A model generated the notes under the pieces. That model did not search any database. It was given only the letters and a program-made list of their open reading frames with translations, and had not been told where the DNA came from. From Streptomyces californicus (GTDB lineage Bacteria; Actinomycetota; Actinomycetes; Streptomycetales; Streptomycetaceae), in contig NZ_JNZZ01000015.1 of the NCBI RefSeq assembly GCF_000717645.1, positions 108,121 through 172,120 of the forward strand: a stretch of 64,000 nt of DNA. The letters run 5' to 3'. Positions 33,881 to 42,300 of this stretch are shown here, piece by piece. Position 1 is the first letter of the stretch. Every line of letters starts with the position of its first letter. Position numbers and translations under genes: made by a program.

Positions 33881-35467
33881 CTACCAGCTGGCCTTGCGGT
33901 ACAGCTCCCACATCTGCATGACGGTCTGCGGGTCGAGGGCGCGTTCGCCGCCGCCGATGTCCTCCCCCGCGGCGACGTACAGCTTGCCCTGCCACAGCGG
34001 CAGCAGGCGGACGTCGTCGACCAGGATCTCCTGGGCCCGCTCGAACTGCTTGCTGACCGCGCCCCGGTCGCTCTCCTGCCGGGAGGCGGGGAGCAGCTGC
34101 TGGGTGATCTCCTTGCTGATGTACGGGGTGCCGGTGACGCTCTCCTTGCCCACGAAGGGGGCGACGAAGTTGTCGGGGTCCGGGAAGTCCGGGAACCAGC
34201 CGCGGCCGAAGACCGGGTACTCGCCCTTGTTGAAGCCTTCCTGGAAGGTCTTCCAGGGCTCGCCCTTGATGGTGATGTCGAAGAGTCCGGACGCCTCCAG
34301 CTGCCGTTCTATCTCCTCGAACTCGGGCTCGGTGGAGGAGCCGTAGCGGTCCGTGGTGTACCAGAAGGTCATCTTCACGGGTTCGGTGATGCCCGCCCCG
34401 GTCAGGAGGCTCTTCGCCTTCTTCACGTCCGGGTCGCCGAAGGTGTCGAAGAAGCTCGTGGTGTGTCCGGCGATCCCCTTCGGGATCATGGAGTACAGGG
34501 GCTCGGCCGTTCCCCGGTAGACCTTGGCGACCAGGGCGTCGCGGTCCACGACGTGGGCGATGGCCTTGCGCACGACGGGGTTGGCGGCGGCCGGGTCCTT
34601 CGGGTTGAAGACCAGGAAGCGGATGTCGGCGCCGGTGGACTCGACGATCTGGAGGCCCTCGGTGCCGTCCTTGCCGTCCTCCAGGCTGACGACCTCCTCG
34701 GCGGTCAGACCGCGGTAGGTGGCGTCGATCTCGTCGGCCTTGAGGGCGTCCACCATCTCGGTCGACTTGCCGAAGTAGCGGATGGTGACCGCGTCGTTCT
34801 TGCGGTTGGCGAAGCCCTTGTAGCCCGTGTACTTCTTCAGCTCGGCGGTCTTGCCCTCCTCGTACGCGTCCAGGAGGTACGGGCCGGAACCGGTGACCTT
34901 GCCGTCCGTTCGGATCCGGTCCTTGGGGTAGTTGCCGGGGGCGACGAGGGACATCGCGGGCGTGGCCAGGATGAACGGGAACGTGGCGTCGGACTTGTTC
35001 AGGTGGAAGACGACGGTGTCGTCGCCCTTGGTCTCGATCCGGTCCAGGGAGCCGAGCATGCCGGCCGGGCCGCCCTTGAAGTGGATGTCCACGATCCGGT
35101 CGATGGAGTACTTCACGGCCTCGGCGTCGAGCTTCTCACCGTTGGAGAACTTCAGGTTCCTCTTGAGCGTGCACCGGTACGCCATGCTCGTGGCGTCGGT
35201 GAACTCGCACTTCTCCGCAGCGTCCGGCTCCGGGCTCGTGCTGCCGGTGGGGAAGCTGACCAGGGTCTGGTAGACGTTCCGCATCAGCTCCCAGGAGTTG
35301 TCCCAGGCGGCTGCCGGATCGAGCGTGGACGGGGAGCTGGTCGTCCCGACGGTCAGCTTCTGCTCCGTCTCCGAACCACTGTCGGAGAGGAGACCGCAAC
35401 CGGCCAGAAGGGACAGGGAAGCAAGGGCTGCAGCAGCCTGCAGACTGGCCCGGTAGAACACGCGCAC
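33881..35467 (-). CDS. ABC transporter substrate-binding lipoprotein (family 5)
   Basis: A 528-residue SBP_bac_5 protein. The lipoprotein signal ends in the lipobox LAGC (SLSLLAGCGLL). The mature domain has the family pattern: LDPAAAWDNSWELMRNVYQTL near the N-terminus, LKFSNGEKLDAEAVKYSIDR, and the C-terminal FGRGWFPDFPDPDNFVAPF strand. Relatives bind oligopeptides, dipeptides or nickel. No permease or ATPase genes flank it, so it is an orphan that must share a transporter. ATG 35467. Confidence 0.92.
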   Translation of the reverse strand: MRVFYRASLQAAAALASLSLLAGCGLLSDSGSETEQKLTVGTTSSPSTLDPAAAWDNSWELMRNVYQTLVSFPTGSTSPEPDAAEKCEFTDATSMAYRCTLKRNLKFSNGEKLDAEAVKYSIDRIVDIHFKGGPAGMLGSLDRIETKGDDTVVFHLNKSDATFPFILATPAMSLVAPGNYPKDRIRTDGKVTGSGPYLLDAYEEGKTAELKKYTGYKGFANRKNDAVTIRYFGKSTEMVDALKADEIDATYRGLTAEEVVSLEDGKDGTEGLQIVESTGADIRFLVFNPKDPAAANPVVRKAIAHVVDRDALVAKVYRGTAEPLYSMIPKGIAGHTTSFFDTFGDPDVKKAKSLLTGAGITEPVKMTFWYTTDRYGSSTEPEFEEIERQLEASGLFDITIKGEPWKTFQEGFNKGEYPVFGRGWFPDFPDPDNFVAPFVGKESVTGTPYISKEITQQLLPASRQESDRGAVSKQFERAQEILVDDVRLLPLWQGKLYVAAGEDIGGGERALDPQTVMQMWELYRKASW

Positions 35468-35507
35468 GCTCCTCGATCAGCCTTGGGTCGGCAGACCATA
35501 CCGCAGC

Positions 35508-35541
35508 GCCCCGCCGGATCAACCTGCTGGTCCGGCGGGGC
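35508..35541 (-). terminator. Terminator after the SDR/fabG pair
   Basis: An 11-bp perfect stem (35508-35518 and 35531-35541) with a 12-nt loop, just beyond the minus-strand stop at 35580. Confidence 0.75.
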
Positions 35542-35579
35542 ACTTGGCCCAATCAGGGCCAAACCGACTCAGGCCGATC

Positions 35580-36335
35580 TCAACCCACACCGGCGTTGAG
35601 GAAGATTCCGCCGTCGACCACGAGGGTCTGCCCGGTGACCCAGTCGGACTGCGCGGAGGTGAGGAAGGCCGCCGCCCCGCCGATGTCCTCGGGCACCCCG
35701 AGCCGGCCCAGCGGGTAGGCGGCGGCCGCCTCCGCCTCGCGGCCCTCGTAGAGGGCCTCGGCGAATTTCGTCTTGACCACGGCCGGGGCGATGGCGTTGA
35801 CCCGGACCACGGGCGCGAACTCGTGCGCCAGCTGGAGGGTCAGGTTGACCATCGCGGCCTTGCTCATGCCGTACGCGCCGATGAACGGCGAGGCGGAGAC
35901 CCCGGCGATCGAGGCGATGTTCACGATCGCCCCGCCGTTCTCCCGCTGCCACGCCTTCCAGGTCTGCTGGGCGAAGCCGAGTGCCGAGATCACGTTGGTC
36001 TCGTAGACCTTGCGGGCCACGTTCAGGTCGAGCTCCGCCATGGGGCCGAAAACGGGGTTCGTCCCGGCGTTGTTGACCAGGTAGTCGACCCGGCCGAACG
36101 CCTCCATGGTGCGCTCGACCGCCGCCGCCTGGTGGGCCTCGTCGTGCGCCTTGCCCGGGATGCCGATCACCCGGTCGGAGCCCAGCCGCTCGACGGCCTC
36201 CTTGAGGGCGTCCTCACCGCGCCCCGTGATGGCCACCCGGTCGCCGCGCGCCACGAGCGCCTCGGCGACGCCCCAGCCGATGCCCCGGCTCGCGCCCGTG
36301 ATGAGCGCGACCTTTCCGCTGTCCTGCACCGTCAT
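35580..36335 (-). CDS. SDR family oxidoreductase
   Basis: A 251-residue classical short-chain dehydrogenase. The cofactor motif is TGASRGIG (14-21), NNAG lies near residue 90, and the catalytic Ser (IASIAG) and YxxxK (YGMSK) are intact. The C-terminal substrate loop resembles FabG-like reductases. It is 20 bp downstream of a second SDR gene, so the two form an operon and may act on related beta-keto or beta-hydroxy acyl substrates. A terminator follows. Confidence 0.93.
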   Translation of the reverse strand: MTVQDSGKVALITGASRGIGWGVAEALVARGDRVAITGRGEDALKEAVERLGSDRVIGIPGKAHDEAHQAAAVERTMEAFGRVDYLVNNAGTNPVFGPMAELDLNVARKVYETNVISALGFAQQTWKAWQRENGGAIVNIASIAGVSASPFIGAYGMSKAAMVNLTLQLAHEFAPVVRVNAIAPAVVKTKFAEALYEGREAEAAAAYPLGRLGVPEDIGGAAAFLTSAQSDWVTGQTLVVDGGIFLNAGVG

Positions 36336-36355
36336 GATGTCCGTCGCCCTTCGCG

Positions 36356-37117
36356 TCAGTTGAGGGGGCCGCCGGCCACGTACATGACCTGGCCGGAGAC
36401 GAAGCCGGCGTCGTCGCCCGCGAAGAAGGCGATGGCGTTGGCGACGTCCTCGGGACGGCCGACGCGCTGCACCGGGATCTGGGTGGCGGCCGCCGCCTGG
36501 AACTCCTCGAAGCCCATGCCGACGCGCTCGGCGGTCTGCGCGGTCATCTCGGTGACGATGAAGCCGGGCGCGACGGCGTTGGCGGTGACGCCGAACTTGC
36601 CGAGCTCCTTGGCGAGGGTCTTGGTGAGGCCCTGGAGCCCCGCCTTGACCGCGGAGTAGTTGGCCTGGCCGCGGTTGCCGAGGGCCGAGGAGGACGAGAG
36701 CGAGACGATCCGGCCGAACTTCGCCTCGACCATGTGCGCCTGGACGGCCTTCGCCATCAGGAACGCGCCCTTGAGGTGCACGTTCATCACGATGTCCCAG
36801 TCGGACTCGCTCATCTTGAACAGCAGGTTGTCACGGAGCACGCCCGCGTTGTTCACGAGGATCGTCGGCGCGCCGAGTTCAGCGGCGACACGCGCGACGG
36901 CGGCTTCCACCTGGCCGGCGTCCGACACGTCGCAGCCGACGGCGAGCGCGGTGCCCCCGGCGGCGGTGATCTTCTCGACCGTGTCCTTGCAGGCCGCCTC
37001 GTCGAGGTCGAGTACGGCGACGGCGCGGCCCTCGGCCGCGAGGCGTACGGCGGTGGCGGCGCCGATGCCCCGCGCCGCTCCCGTCACGATGGCGACACGC
37101 TGCTCGGTGGTGGACAT
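36356..37117 (-). CDS. fabG: 3-oxoacyl-ACP reductase-like SDR
   Basis: A 253-residue FabG-type reductase: TGAARGIG cofactor loop (12-19), NNAG, catalytic Ser in SLSSSSALG and YSAVK. The C-terminal NAIAFFAGDDAGFVSGQVMYV region is typical of FabG. It catalyses NADPH-dependent reduction of 3-ketoacyl thioesters. No other fatty-acid synthase genes are near, so this is an accessory FabG rather than the housekeeping copy. The ATG at 37117 is preceded by GAGGAG. A TetR-type palindrome lies about 75 bp upstream. Confidence 0.92.
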   Translation of the reverse strand: MSTTEQRVAIVTGAARGIGAATAVRLAAEGRAVAVLDLDEAACKDTVEKITAAGGTALAVGCDVSDAGQVEAAVARVAAELGAPTILVNNAGVLRDNLLFKMSESDWDIVMNVHLKGAFLMAKAVQAHMVEAKFGRIVSLSSSSALGNRGQANYSAVKAGLQGLTKTLAKELGKFGVTANAVAPGFIVTEMTAQTAERVGMGFEEFQAAAATQIPVQRVGRPEDVANAIAFFAGDDAGFVSGQVMYVAGGPLN

Positions 37118-37190
37118 GCTTGGTTCTCCTCGCCCTTGGATCGCGGCTCAGCGGACGTCGGGGCGCTCCCTGACAGAGGACACCGATGAC

Positions 37191-37204
37191 TGAGCAACCG
37201 CTTA
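37191..37204. promoter_or_regulatory. Putative TetR-family operator
   Basis: TGAGCAACCGCTTA is an imperfect palindrome of the TrAGC-N4-GCTyA type often bound by TetR regulators of acyl-metabolism genes. It lies 74-87 bp upstream of the fabG start. No regulator gene is adjacent. Confidence 0.45.
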
Positions 37205-37332
37205 GTACCTTCAGCAGTCGAGACGCTAGAAGCCCTGGCACCCGGTGTCAACGGCGCACGCCCCGGCGGGCCGCACGTCACACCGGGCGGGAGCGCCCGC
37301 CGCCGTGCCGTGGAGCCCCGCCGGGGCGTGGG

Positions 37333-37713
37333 TCAGCGCACGAGGAGGTCGAGCAGGCGCTCCACCTCGCCGGCCGGATCGGCGGTGAGGCCGCTGTGCA
37401 CGGCGCCGGGCTGGACGACGGTGGAGCGCGGGGCGATCAGCCAGCGGAACCGGCGTCCGGCGTCGTCGCCCGCCGCCTGGCCGGCTCCCTCGCCGCCCCC
37501 GCAGACCTGTTCCACGGCGCGCAGGGCGGCCCGTACCCCGGCGGCGTCGGCGTCCGGGTCCAGCGCCCTGAGCTTGGCCTCGTCGAGGTGGGTCCGGGCG
37601 GCCACGAAGGAGCGCGCCCGGCAGTAGACGAGCACCCCGGCGTTGAAGCACTCCCCTCGCTCGACCCGGGGGACGACGCGCAGGAGGGCGTACTCGAAGA
37701 CGTCGCGTGTCAT
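37333..37713 (-). CDS. DUF3037 domain protein
   Basis: A 126-residue protein of the DUF3037 family: FEYALLRVVPRVERGECFNAGVLVYC at the N-terminus and RFRWLIAPRSTVVQPGAVHS later. The fold and role are unknown. It overlaps the upstream HipA-like kinase gene by ATGA, an arrangement often seen in actinobacteria, so the two probably act together or are translated in fixed ratio. Confidence 0.88.
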   Translation of the reverse strand: MTRDVFEYALLRVVPRVERGECFNAGVLVYCRARSFVAARTHLDEAKLRALDPDADAAGVRAALRAVEQVCGGGEGAGQAAGDDAGRRFRWLIAPRSTVVQPGAVHSGLTADPAGEVERLLDLLVR

Positions 37714-38588
37714 CGGCCGGCCTCCTCGCCGCCGGGCGCGGCCGCCGCGTCCGGGCCGTCGCCCGCCCGCTTCGGCCGGGGCGGCAGGCGGTCGGAGAGC
37801 CAGCCGGGGGCCTGGGAGGGCCGGGTCGCGGTCGGCGCGTCCAGCGTGATCCTCTCGTGGATGTCGGCGGCACGGGCGAGCAGCGGGGCGATGTAGGCCC
37901 GGCGGACCTCGTCGGCGGAGTCGAAGCCGGGCTCGTCGGCCAGCCACACGTCGGGGACGTCGCCGGCGACCTCGGTGAGCAGCTCCTCGGTGACCAGCGG
38001 GGCCAGCTCGGCGGCGGCGCCCGCGATGTCCGGCGCGAACGGGACCAGGACGTGGTCGGACGCGTTGTACGGCTTGGCGGCGGACGCCTGGGCCCCCGGC
38101 CAGTTGTGGTGCCAGATCATGGTCGCGCCGTGATCGATGAGCCAGAGGTCACCGTGCCAGACGAGCAGGTTGGGGTTGCGCCAGGAGCGGTCCACGTTGT
38201 TGATCAGCGCGTCGAACCAGACGATGCGCCCGGCCTCACCGGCCCCGACCTCGTACGCGAGCGGATCGAAGCCGAACGAACCCGGAAGGTAGTCCATCCC
38301 GAGGTTCAGCCCGCCGCTCGCGCGCAGCAGCTCCTGCACCTCCTCGTCGGGCTCCGCGAGCCCGATGACGGGGTCCAGCTCCATGGTCACCAACTCGGGC
38401 ACCCGCAGCCCCAGCCGCCGGCCGAGCTCCCCGCAGATGATCTCGGCCACGAGCGTCTTGCGCCCCTGCCCCGCCCCGGTGAACTTCATGACGTACGTGC
38501 CGAGGTTGTCGGCCTCGACGATCCCGGGGAGCGAACCGCCCTCACGCAGGGGCGTGACATAGCGGGTCGCTACGACCTCTTGCAACAC
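37710..38588 (-). CDS. HipA-like kinase family protein
   Basis: A 292-residue HipA-like kinase-fold protein. YVMKFTGAGQGRKTLVAE carries the ATP-site Lys and Glu. DALINNVDRSWRNPNLLVW holds the HRD-like catalytic loop (NNVDRSWRNPN), and LWLIDHGATMIWHH supplies the DFG-like metal-binding Asp. Unlike E. coli HipA, no HipB antitoxin gene is adjacent and the HipA N-terminal domain is absent, so a persistence-toxin role should not be assumed. The start is uncertain: GTG 38588 is preferred, TTG 38621 is an alternative. Confidence 0.83.
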   Translation of the reverse strand: MLQEVVATRYVTPLREGGSLPGIVEADNLGTYVMKFTGAGQGRKTLVAEIICGELGRRLGLRVPELVTMELDPVIGLAEPDEEVQELLRASGGLNLGMDYLPGSFGFDPLAYEVGAGEAGRIVWFDALINNVDRSWRNPNLLVWHGDLWLIDHGATMIWHHNWPGAQASAAKPYNASDHVLVPFAPDIAGAAAELAPLVTEELLTEVAGDVPDVWLADEPGFDSADEVRRAYIAPLLARAADIHERITLDAPTATRPSQAPGWLSDRLPPRPKRAGDGPDAAAAPGGEEAGR

Positions 38589-38640
38589 TTTCCCAGGCCA
38601 CCCATCTCTTCGACCTTGCAATCACGGAAGACTTCTCCGG

Positions 38641-38667
38641 AGCGTAGACGCCGGGAACACAAGTCAA
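38641..38667 (-). promoter_or_regulatory. Putative promoter of the HipA-like/DUF3037 operon
   Basis: On the minus strand TTGACT (38667-38662) and TACGCT (38646-38641) are separated by 15 bp, short of the 17-18 bp optimum. Transcription would start about 45 nt before GTG 38588. Confidence 0.4.
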
Positions 38668-38699
38668 CAGCAGTGGGGAGAATCCGGGGAGTTTCAGCC

Positions 38700-38917
38700 G
38701 GCAAGCCGATCCCCCGCGCTCCCCGAGCAGACCGTCGCTGGTGCGCGTCCCCTTGCTCCCGGCCCTCCGGCATGAAGTGAGCATAGTAACCGAGAGTGAT
38801 CGCAGGCGAGGAGTGCCCGAGTCACCGGGCCAGGGTCACGACGGACTCTCCGGCTTCCGGCATGATCGAGGCGTAGGTGTGCCGAAGCACAGGGAAGCCG
38901 TCTTTCGGGGCCGCCGC
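38700..38917 (-). pseudogene. Tyrosine-integrase C-terminal relic
   Basis: Minus-strand translation gives VLRHTYASIMPEAGESVVTL, then AR, a TGA stop where integrases have Trp, then LGHSSPAITLGYYAHFMPE in the same frame. A one-base insertion shifts the next part (AGSKGTRTSDGLLGERG) to another frame. The R-H-x-Y, LGHSS and GYYAHF blocks are the catalytic box II of phage and ICE integrases, including the nucleophilic Tyr. Only about 70 codons survive. It marks a former integrated element at the left edge of the accessory region. Confidence 0.85.
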
Positions 38918-38936
38918 CCACCACACACCGACTGCC

Positions 38937-38965
38937 CCCTTCCCGGCGTTACGTGCCGGGAAGGG
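38937..38965. repeat. Inverted repeat beside the integrase relic
   Basis: Perfect 11-bp arms (38937-38947 and 38955-38965) around a 7-nt loop. It lies 20 bp from a second, larger hairpin. Terminator or element debris. Confidence 0.6.
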
Positions 38966-38985
38966 CGAAAGCCGGGCATAACAGG

Positions 38986-39025
38986 GTCGGAGGTTGTCGG
39001 CCGCTGTGGGCCGACAACCTCCGAC
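38986..39025. terminator. Strong hairpin terminator
   Basis: A perfect 17-bp inverted repeat (38986-39002 and 39009-39025) with loop GCTGTG. It lies downstream of the small membrane protein gene ending at 39097 and probably terminates the RHS transcription unit. Confidence 0.8.
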
Positions 39026-39096
39026 TCCGAGATGCACGCGGGTGAGGGAGGAACTCCCCGGCCCCTCGGAGGGGGCGCACCTCGCGCATTCGGAAC

Positions 39097-39303
39097 TCAG
39101 GGCTTCGCCTTCCGGCCGGCGAGCACGGCGATGACGGCCAAGAGCACTCCGCATGCCGCAGCGATGGCCCCGAGCACCTTCGGAACACCGTCACCTGTTG
39201 CGAATCCCGCGACACATCCGCACAAGCCTCCCACCATCAGGATGATGGAGAAGATCCGCACGGCACGTACAGCGTCCCTCGTCGGGGCATCGCTCGCTGT
39301 CAT
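39097..39303 (-). CDS. Two-helix small membrane protein, candidate immunity protein
   Basis: A 68-residue protein with two hydrophobic helices (about 17-35, VRIFSIILMVGGLCGCVAGF; 42-62, VLGAIAAACGVLLAVIAVLA) joined by a short polar turn, ending RKAKP. It begins 40 bp after the RHS stop on the same strand. Position and membrane topology fit an immunity protein against the membrane-active RHS C-terminus, though no homologue is recognised. ATG 39303; the Shine-Dalgarno is weak. Confidence 0.65.
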   Translation of the reverse strand: MTASDAPTRDAVRAVRIFSIILMVGGLCGCVAGFATGDGVPKVLGAIAAACGVLLAVIAVLAGRKAKP

Positions 39304-39343
39304 TCTTACGCCACTTTCCCTTGGACGGTCGGGTTCCTGAACG

Positions 39344-42300
39344 TCACCCGTATGTGATGATGTCGGCGCCGTAGTAGCCTGCGACGCCTCCCAGTGCACA
39401 GCTGCCGACTACAGCGGCACCGGCGCCGACCGCGCTGCCGACTCCGGCACCGACCGCTCCTCCGGCCGCGGCGGCATACCCGATGGTTCCGGTTTCCGCG
39501 GCTGCGCCTATGCCGGCCACGCAGCCCGACACGACGCCGAAGATGTCACTGCCGTTGTCCAGAATGTCCGAGAAGCTGAACAACCCGGTTGGGTCGGTTC
39601 GGTTGACCGGGTCTCCGGCCGCGTAGAGGTAGGGGTTCGCCTCTTGCCCGGAGGGGTCGGGTTGGGTGAAGCGGCCGAGGTCGGGGTCGTAGTAGCGGGC
39701 GCCCATCTTGTACACGCCCGACTGGTCGAGGTAGGTGCTGGTGTAGCGGAACGGCTGGTTGGCGCCGCTGTTCCCGCGCTGCTCGCCGTAGGGGCCGTAG
39801 GAGTAGGTCGCGGTGCGCTTGCCGGAGGTGTCGACCAGGCCGATGACGGAGTTCTGGGCGTCGGTCAGGTAGTACTGGCTGGCGCCTCCACTCTTCATGG
39901 CGACCAGCGTGCCCGAGGGCTCACGGACGAAACCGGTCGCCGCCCCGGAGGCGTTCTGCCCGGTGATGCCGACGGCGGCGTTGGTGAAGGTGGTGGAGCC
40001 GGCCTTCAGGCGCTGGGTGTTGTCGGTGCCGGCGTAGGTCTGGTCGATGGTGGTGCCGGACTGGGTGTAGGCGCCGAGCTGGGTGTGCGGCGTCCACGTC
40101 TCAGCGGTGCGGGTGCCGGTGGGGCTGGCGGCGGAGGTCTCGTTGCCCGCGCCGTCGTAGGTGAAAGCGTCGTTGCCGTCGAACGAGGTCAGCTCTCCCG
40201 CATTGTTGTGGACGGCCTTCTGCTGGGCGTCGTCACAGTTGGACGGAAGCGACGTTCCGGTGGAGCGGCCGGTGCGGTTGCCGCCCTTGTCGTAGCAGTA
40301 GGACCAGCCGGCCGTGGTGGAGCCGGACTTGGTCTCGACGGCCTTGGTCAGGCGGCCCAGGCTGTCGTAGGTGTAGGCGGTGGCGGCGCCGTCGGTGGTG
40401 CGCTTGCGGACCTTGTCGGTGTCCTTGCCCGCGTCGGCGTAGTCGTAGGAAATCGTCGACAGGCTCGTGGAGCCGGACTTGACCTCGATCTTCGTGGGCC
40501 GGCCGGAGTCGTCGGAGGTGACGGTCTGCGTGGTGCCGCCGGGGAAGGTGGTCCTGGTGCGGTCGCCGTTGTTGTCGTAGGTGAAGCCGGTCTTGGCGCC
40601 GCCGGGTTCGGTGACCGAGGTCAGCTGGTTGGCGTCGTCGTAGCCGTAGCTCACGGTGCCGGCGGCATCGACGGCGGTGGCGACGTTGCCGGTGGCGTCA
40701 TAGGTGATCGACGTGGCCGGAGTGCCGGGCAGAGCGCGAGTGCGCTCGCGGTTCTGCTCGTCGTAGGTGAATGTCGACGTGCCGCCGGGGGTTGTGCGGG
40801 TCGTGAGGTTGCCGTCGGCGTCGTAGGTGAACGTCGCGTTCGCCGAGCCGGCGTTCTGCGTCGTGACCCGGTCGCGGCCGTCGTAGGTGTAGTTCGTGGT
40901 GACGCCGCGCCCGTCGGTCACCGTCTTCTGACGGCCGAGGTCGTCGTAGGTGTACGTGACCGGCTTCAGCGGGGACGGCGGGGTGACCTTGGTCAGGTTG
41001 CCCTTCGAGTCGTAGGTGTAGGACGTCTTCTGGTCCCGCGGGTCCGTGGCGCTGCACCGCTGGCCGGGCAGGCCACCGCAGTCCATGGCTCCCGTCCTGG
41101 GGTTGTAGTCGTAGGTCCACTTCGCGCCGGTGCCGCCGGTGGTGGAGTCGGTCGACGTCAGCAGGTTGCCGGAGGTGTCGTAGCCGTTCGCCGTCTTGTC
41201 CGAGGACGCCGAAGTGGCGGTCTCGGGGAAGTAGCCGCTGCCCTTCTTCACCCACGTCGATGTCGCCGAAGCTCCGGTCGGCAGGGTGACCGTGGTGGGG
41301 TTGAAGGCGCTGTCGTACGTGTAGCTGGTGACGTTGCCGTCCTCCGGGGAGGCGCCCATCGCGTCCGTGGCGGTGGCGATGTCGTTGTCCGGTCCCCAGG
41401 ACTTCGAGCGGCTGTGGCCGAGCGGGTCCTCGGTCTTCTTGGTCCGCCAGAAGCCGTCGACCGTCTTGAGCGTGTTGTTGCCCCGCGGGTCGGTGATCTG
41501 CACGAAGCCTTCGGCGCTGGTGTTGTCCGGGCCCAGCGCCCAGGTGAACACGGTGGTGTTGCCCGCGCCGGTGGAGTTGGTGACCACGCGGTTGACGGAG
41601 GCGACCTTGGCGCTGTCCCAGGTGAACTTCGTCTGTCGGCCCTCGGCCGTGGTCACCTTGACCAGGCGGTCGGAGGAGTCGTAGTCGAAGACGGTGGTCT
41701 TGCCGTCGGTGTCGGTGAACGTCTTGATCAGATCGCCTGAGTAGGTGTAGCTGATCGTCCTGCCGGTGCTGTCGGTGACCTTGGTGATGTGCTTGCCGTC
41801 GTTGGCGAACGACAGGGTGCGTCCCGAGGCCGAGGTGATCTTCGAGGTGAAGCTGCCCGAGTAGGTGATGGTCGTGGCGTTGCCGTTCTTGTCCTCTACC
41901 TTCGACACCCGCGCGACACCAGTGGTGCCCGAGCGGGAGAAGGTGGTCTTCTCCCCGGTGCGGCGGCTGGTCAGGGTGAAGGACTTCTTGTCGGAAGCCT
42001 CGGTCAGGTCCTGCTTGTAGCCCTTGGCCGGGGTGAAGCCGGAACCGGAGCGGGCGAACACTCCCACGGTGCCGGTGGGGCCTTCCACCGAGACGCCGTC
42101 CGCTGTCGTCTCCTTGACGAGGTAGTCGGACCCGGAAGTGGCGTTCCAGCCGACGCTGTTGAGGCTGTTGAAGGTGTTTCCGTAGGCCAGGCCCGGTCCG
42201 GCGTCGGCGATGTCGAAGCCGTCGACGGTCAGGAGCAGGTTGCCGTTGCCGTAGTTGACCTGCGCGCTCACACCGTCGGACAGCTGCGCGGAGTAGAACT

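Noticed and set aside
37710..38588. HipAB toxin-antitoxin module
   Set aside because: No HipB-like XRE gene is adjacent and the HipA N-terminal domain is absent. Only a kinase-fold similarity is supported.
39644..41740. A 698-codon plus-strand open frame
   Set aside because: It is the antisense shadow of the RHS gene; the Val/Gly-rich periodicity simply mirrors the YD repeats.
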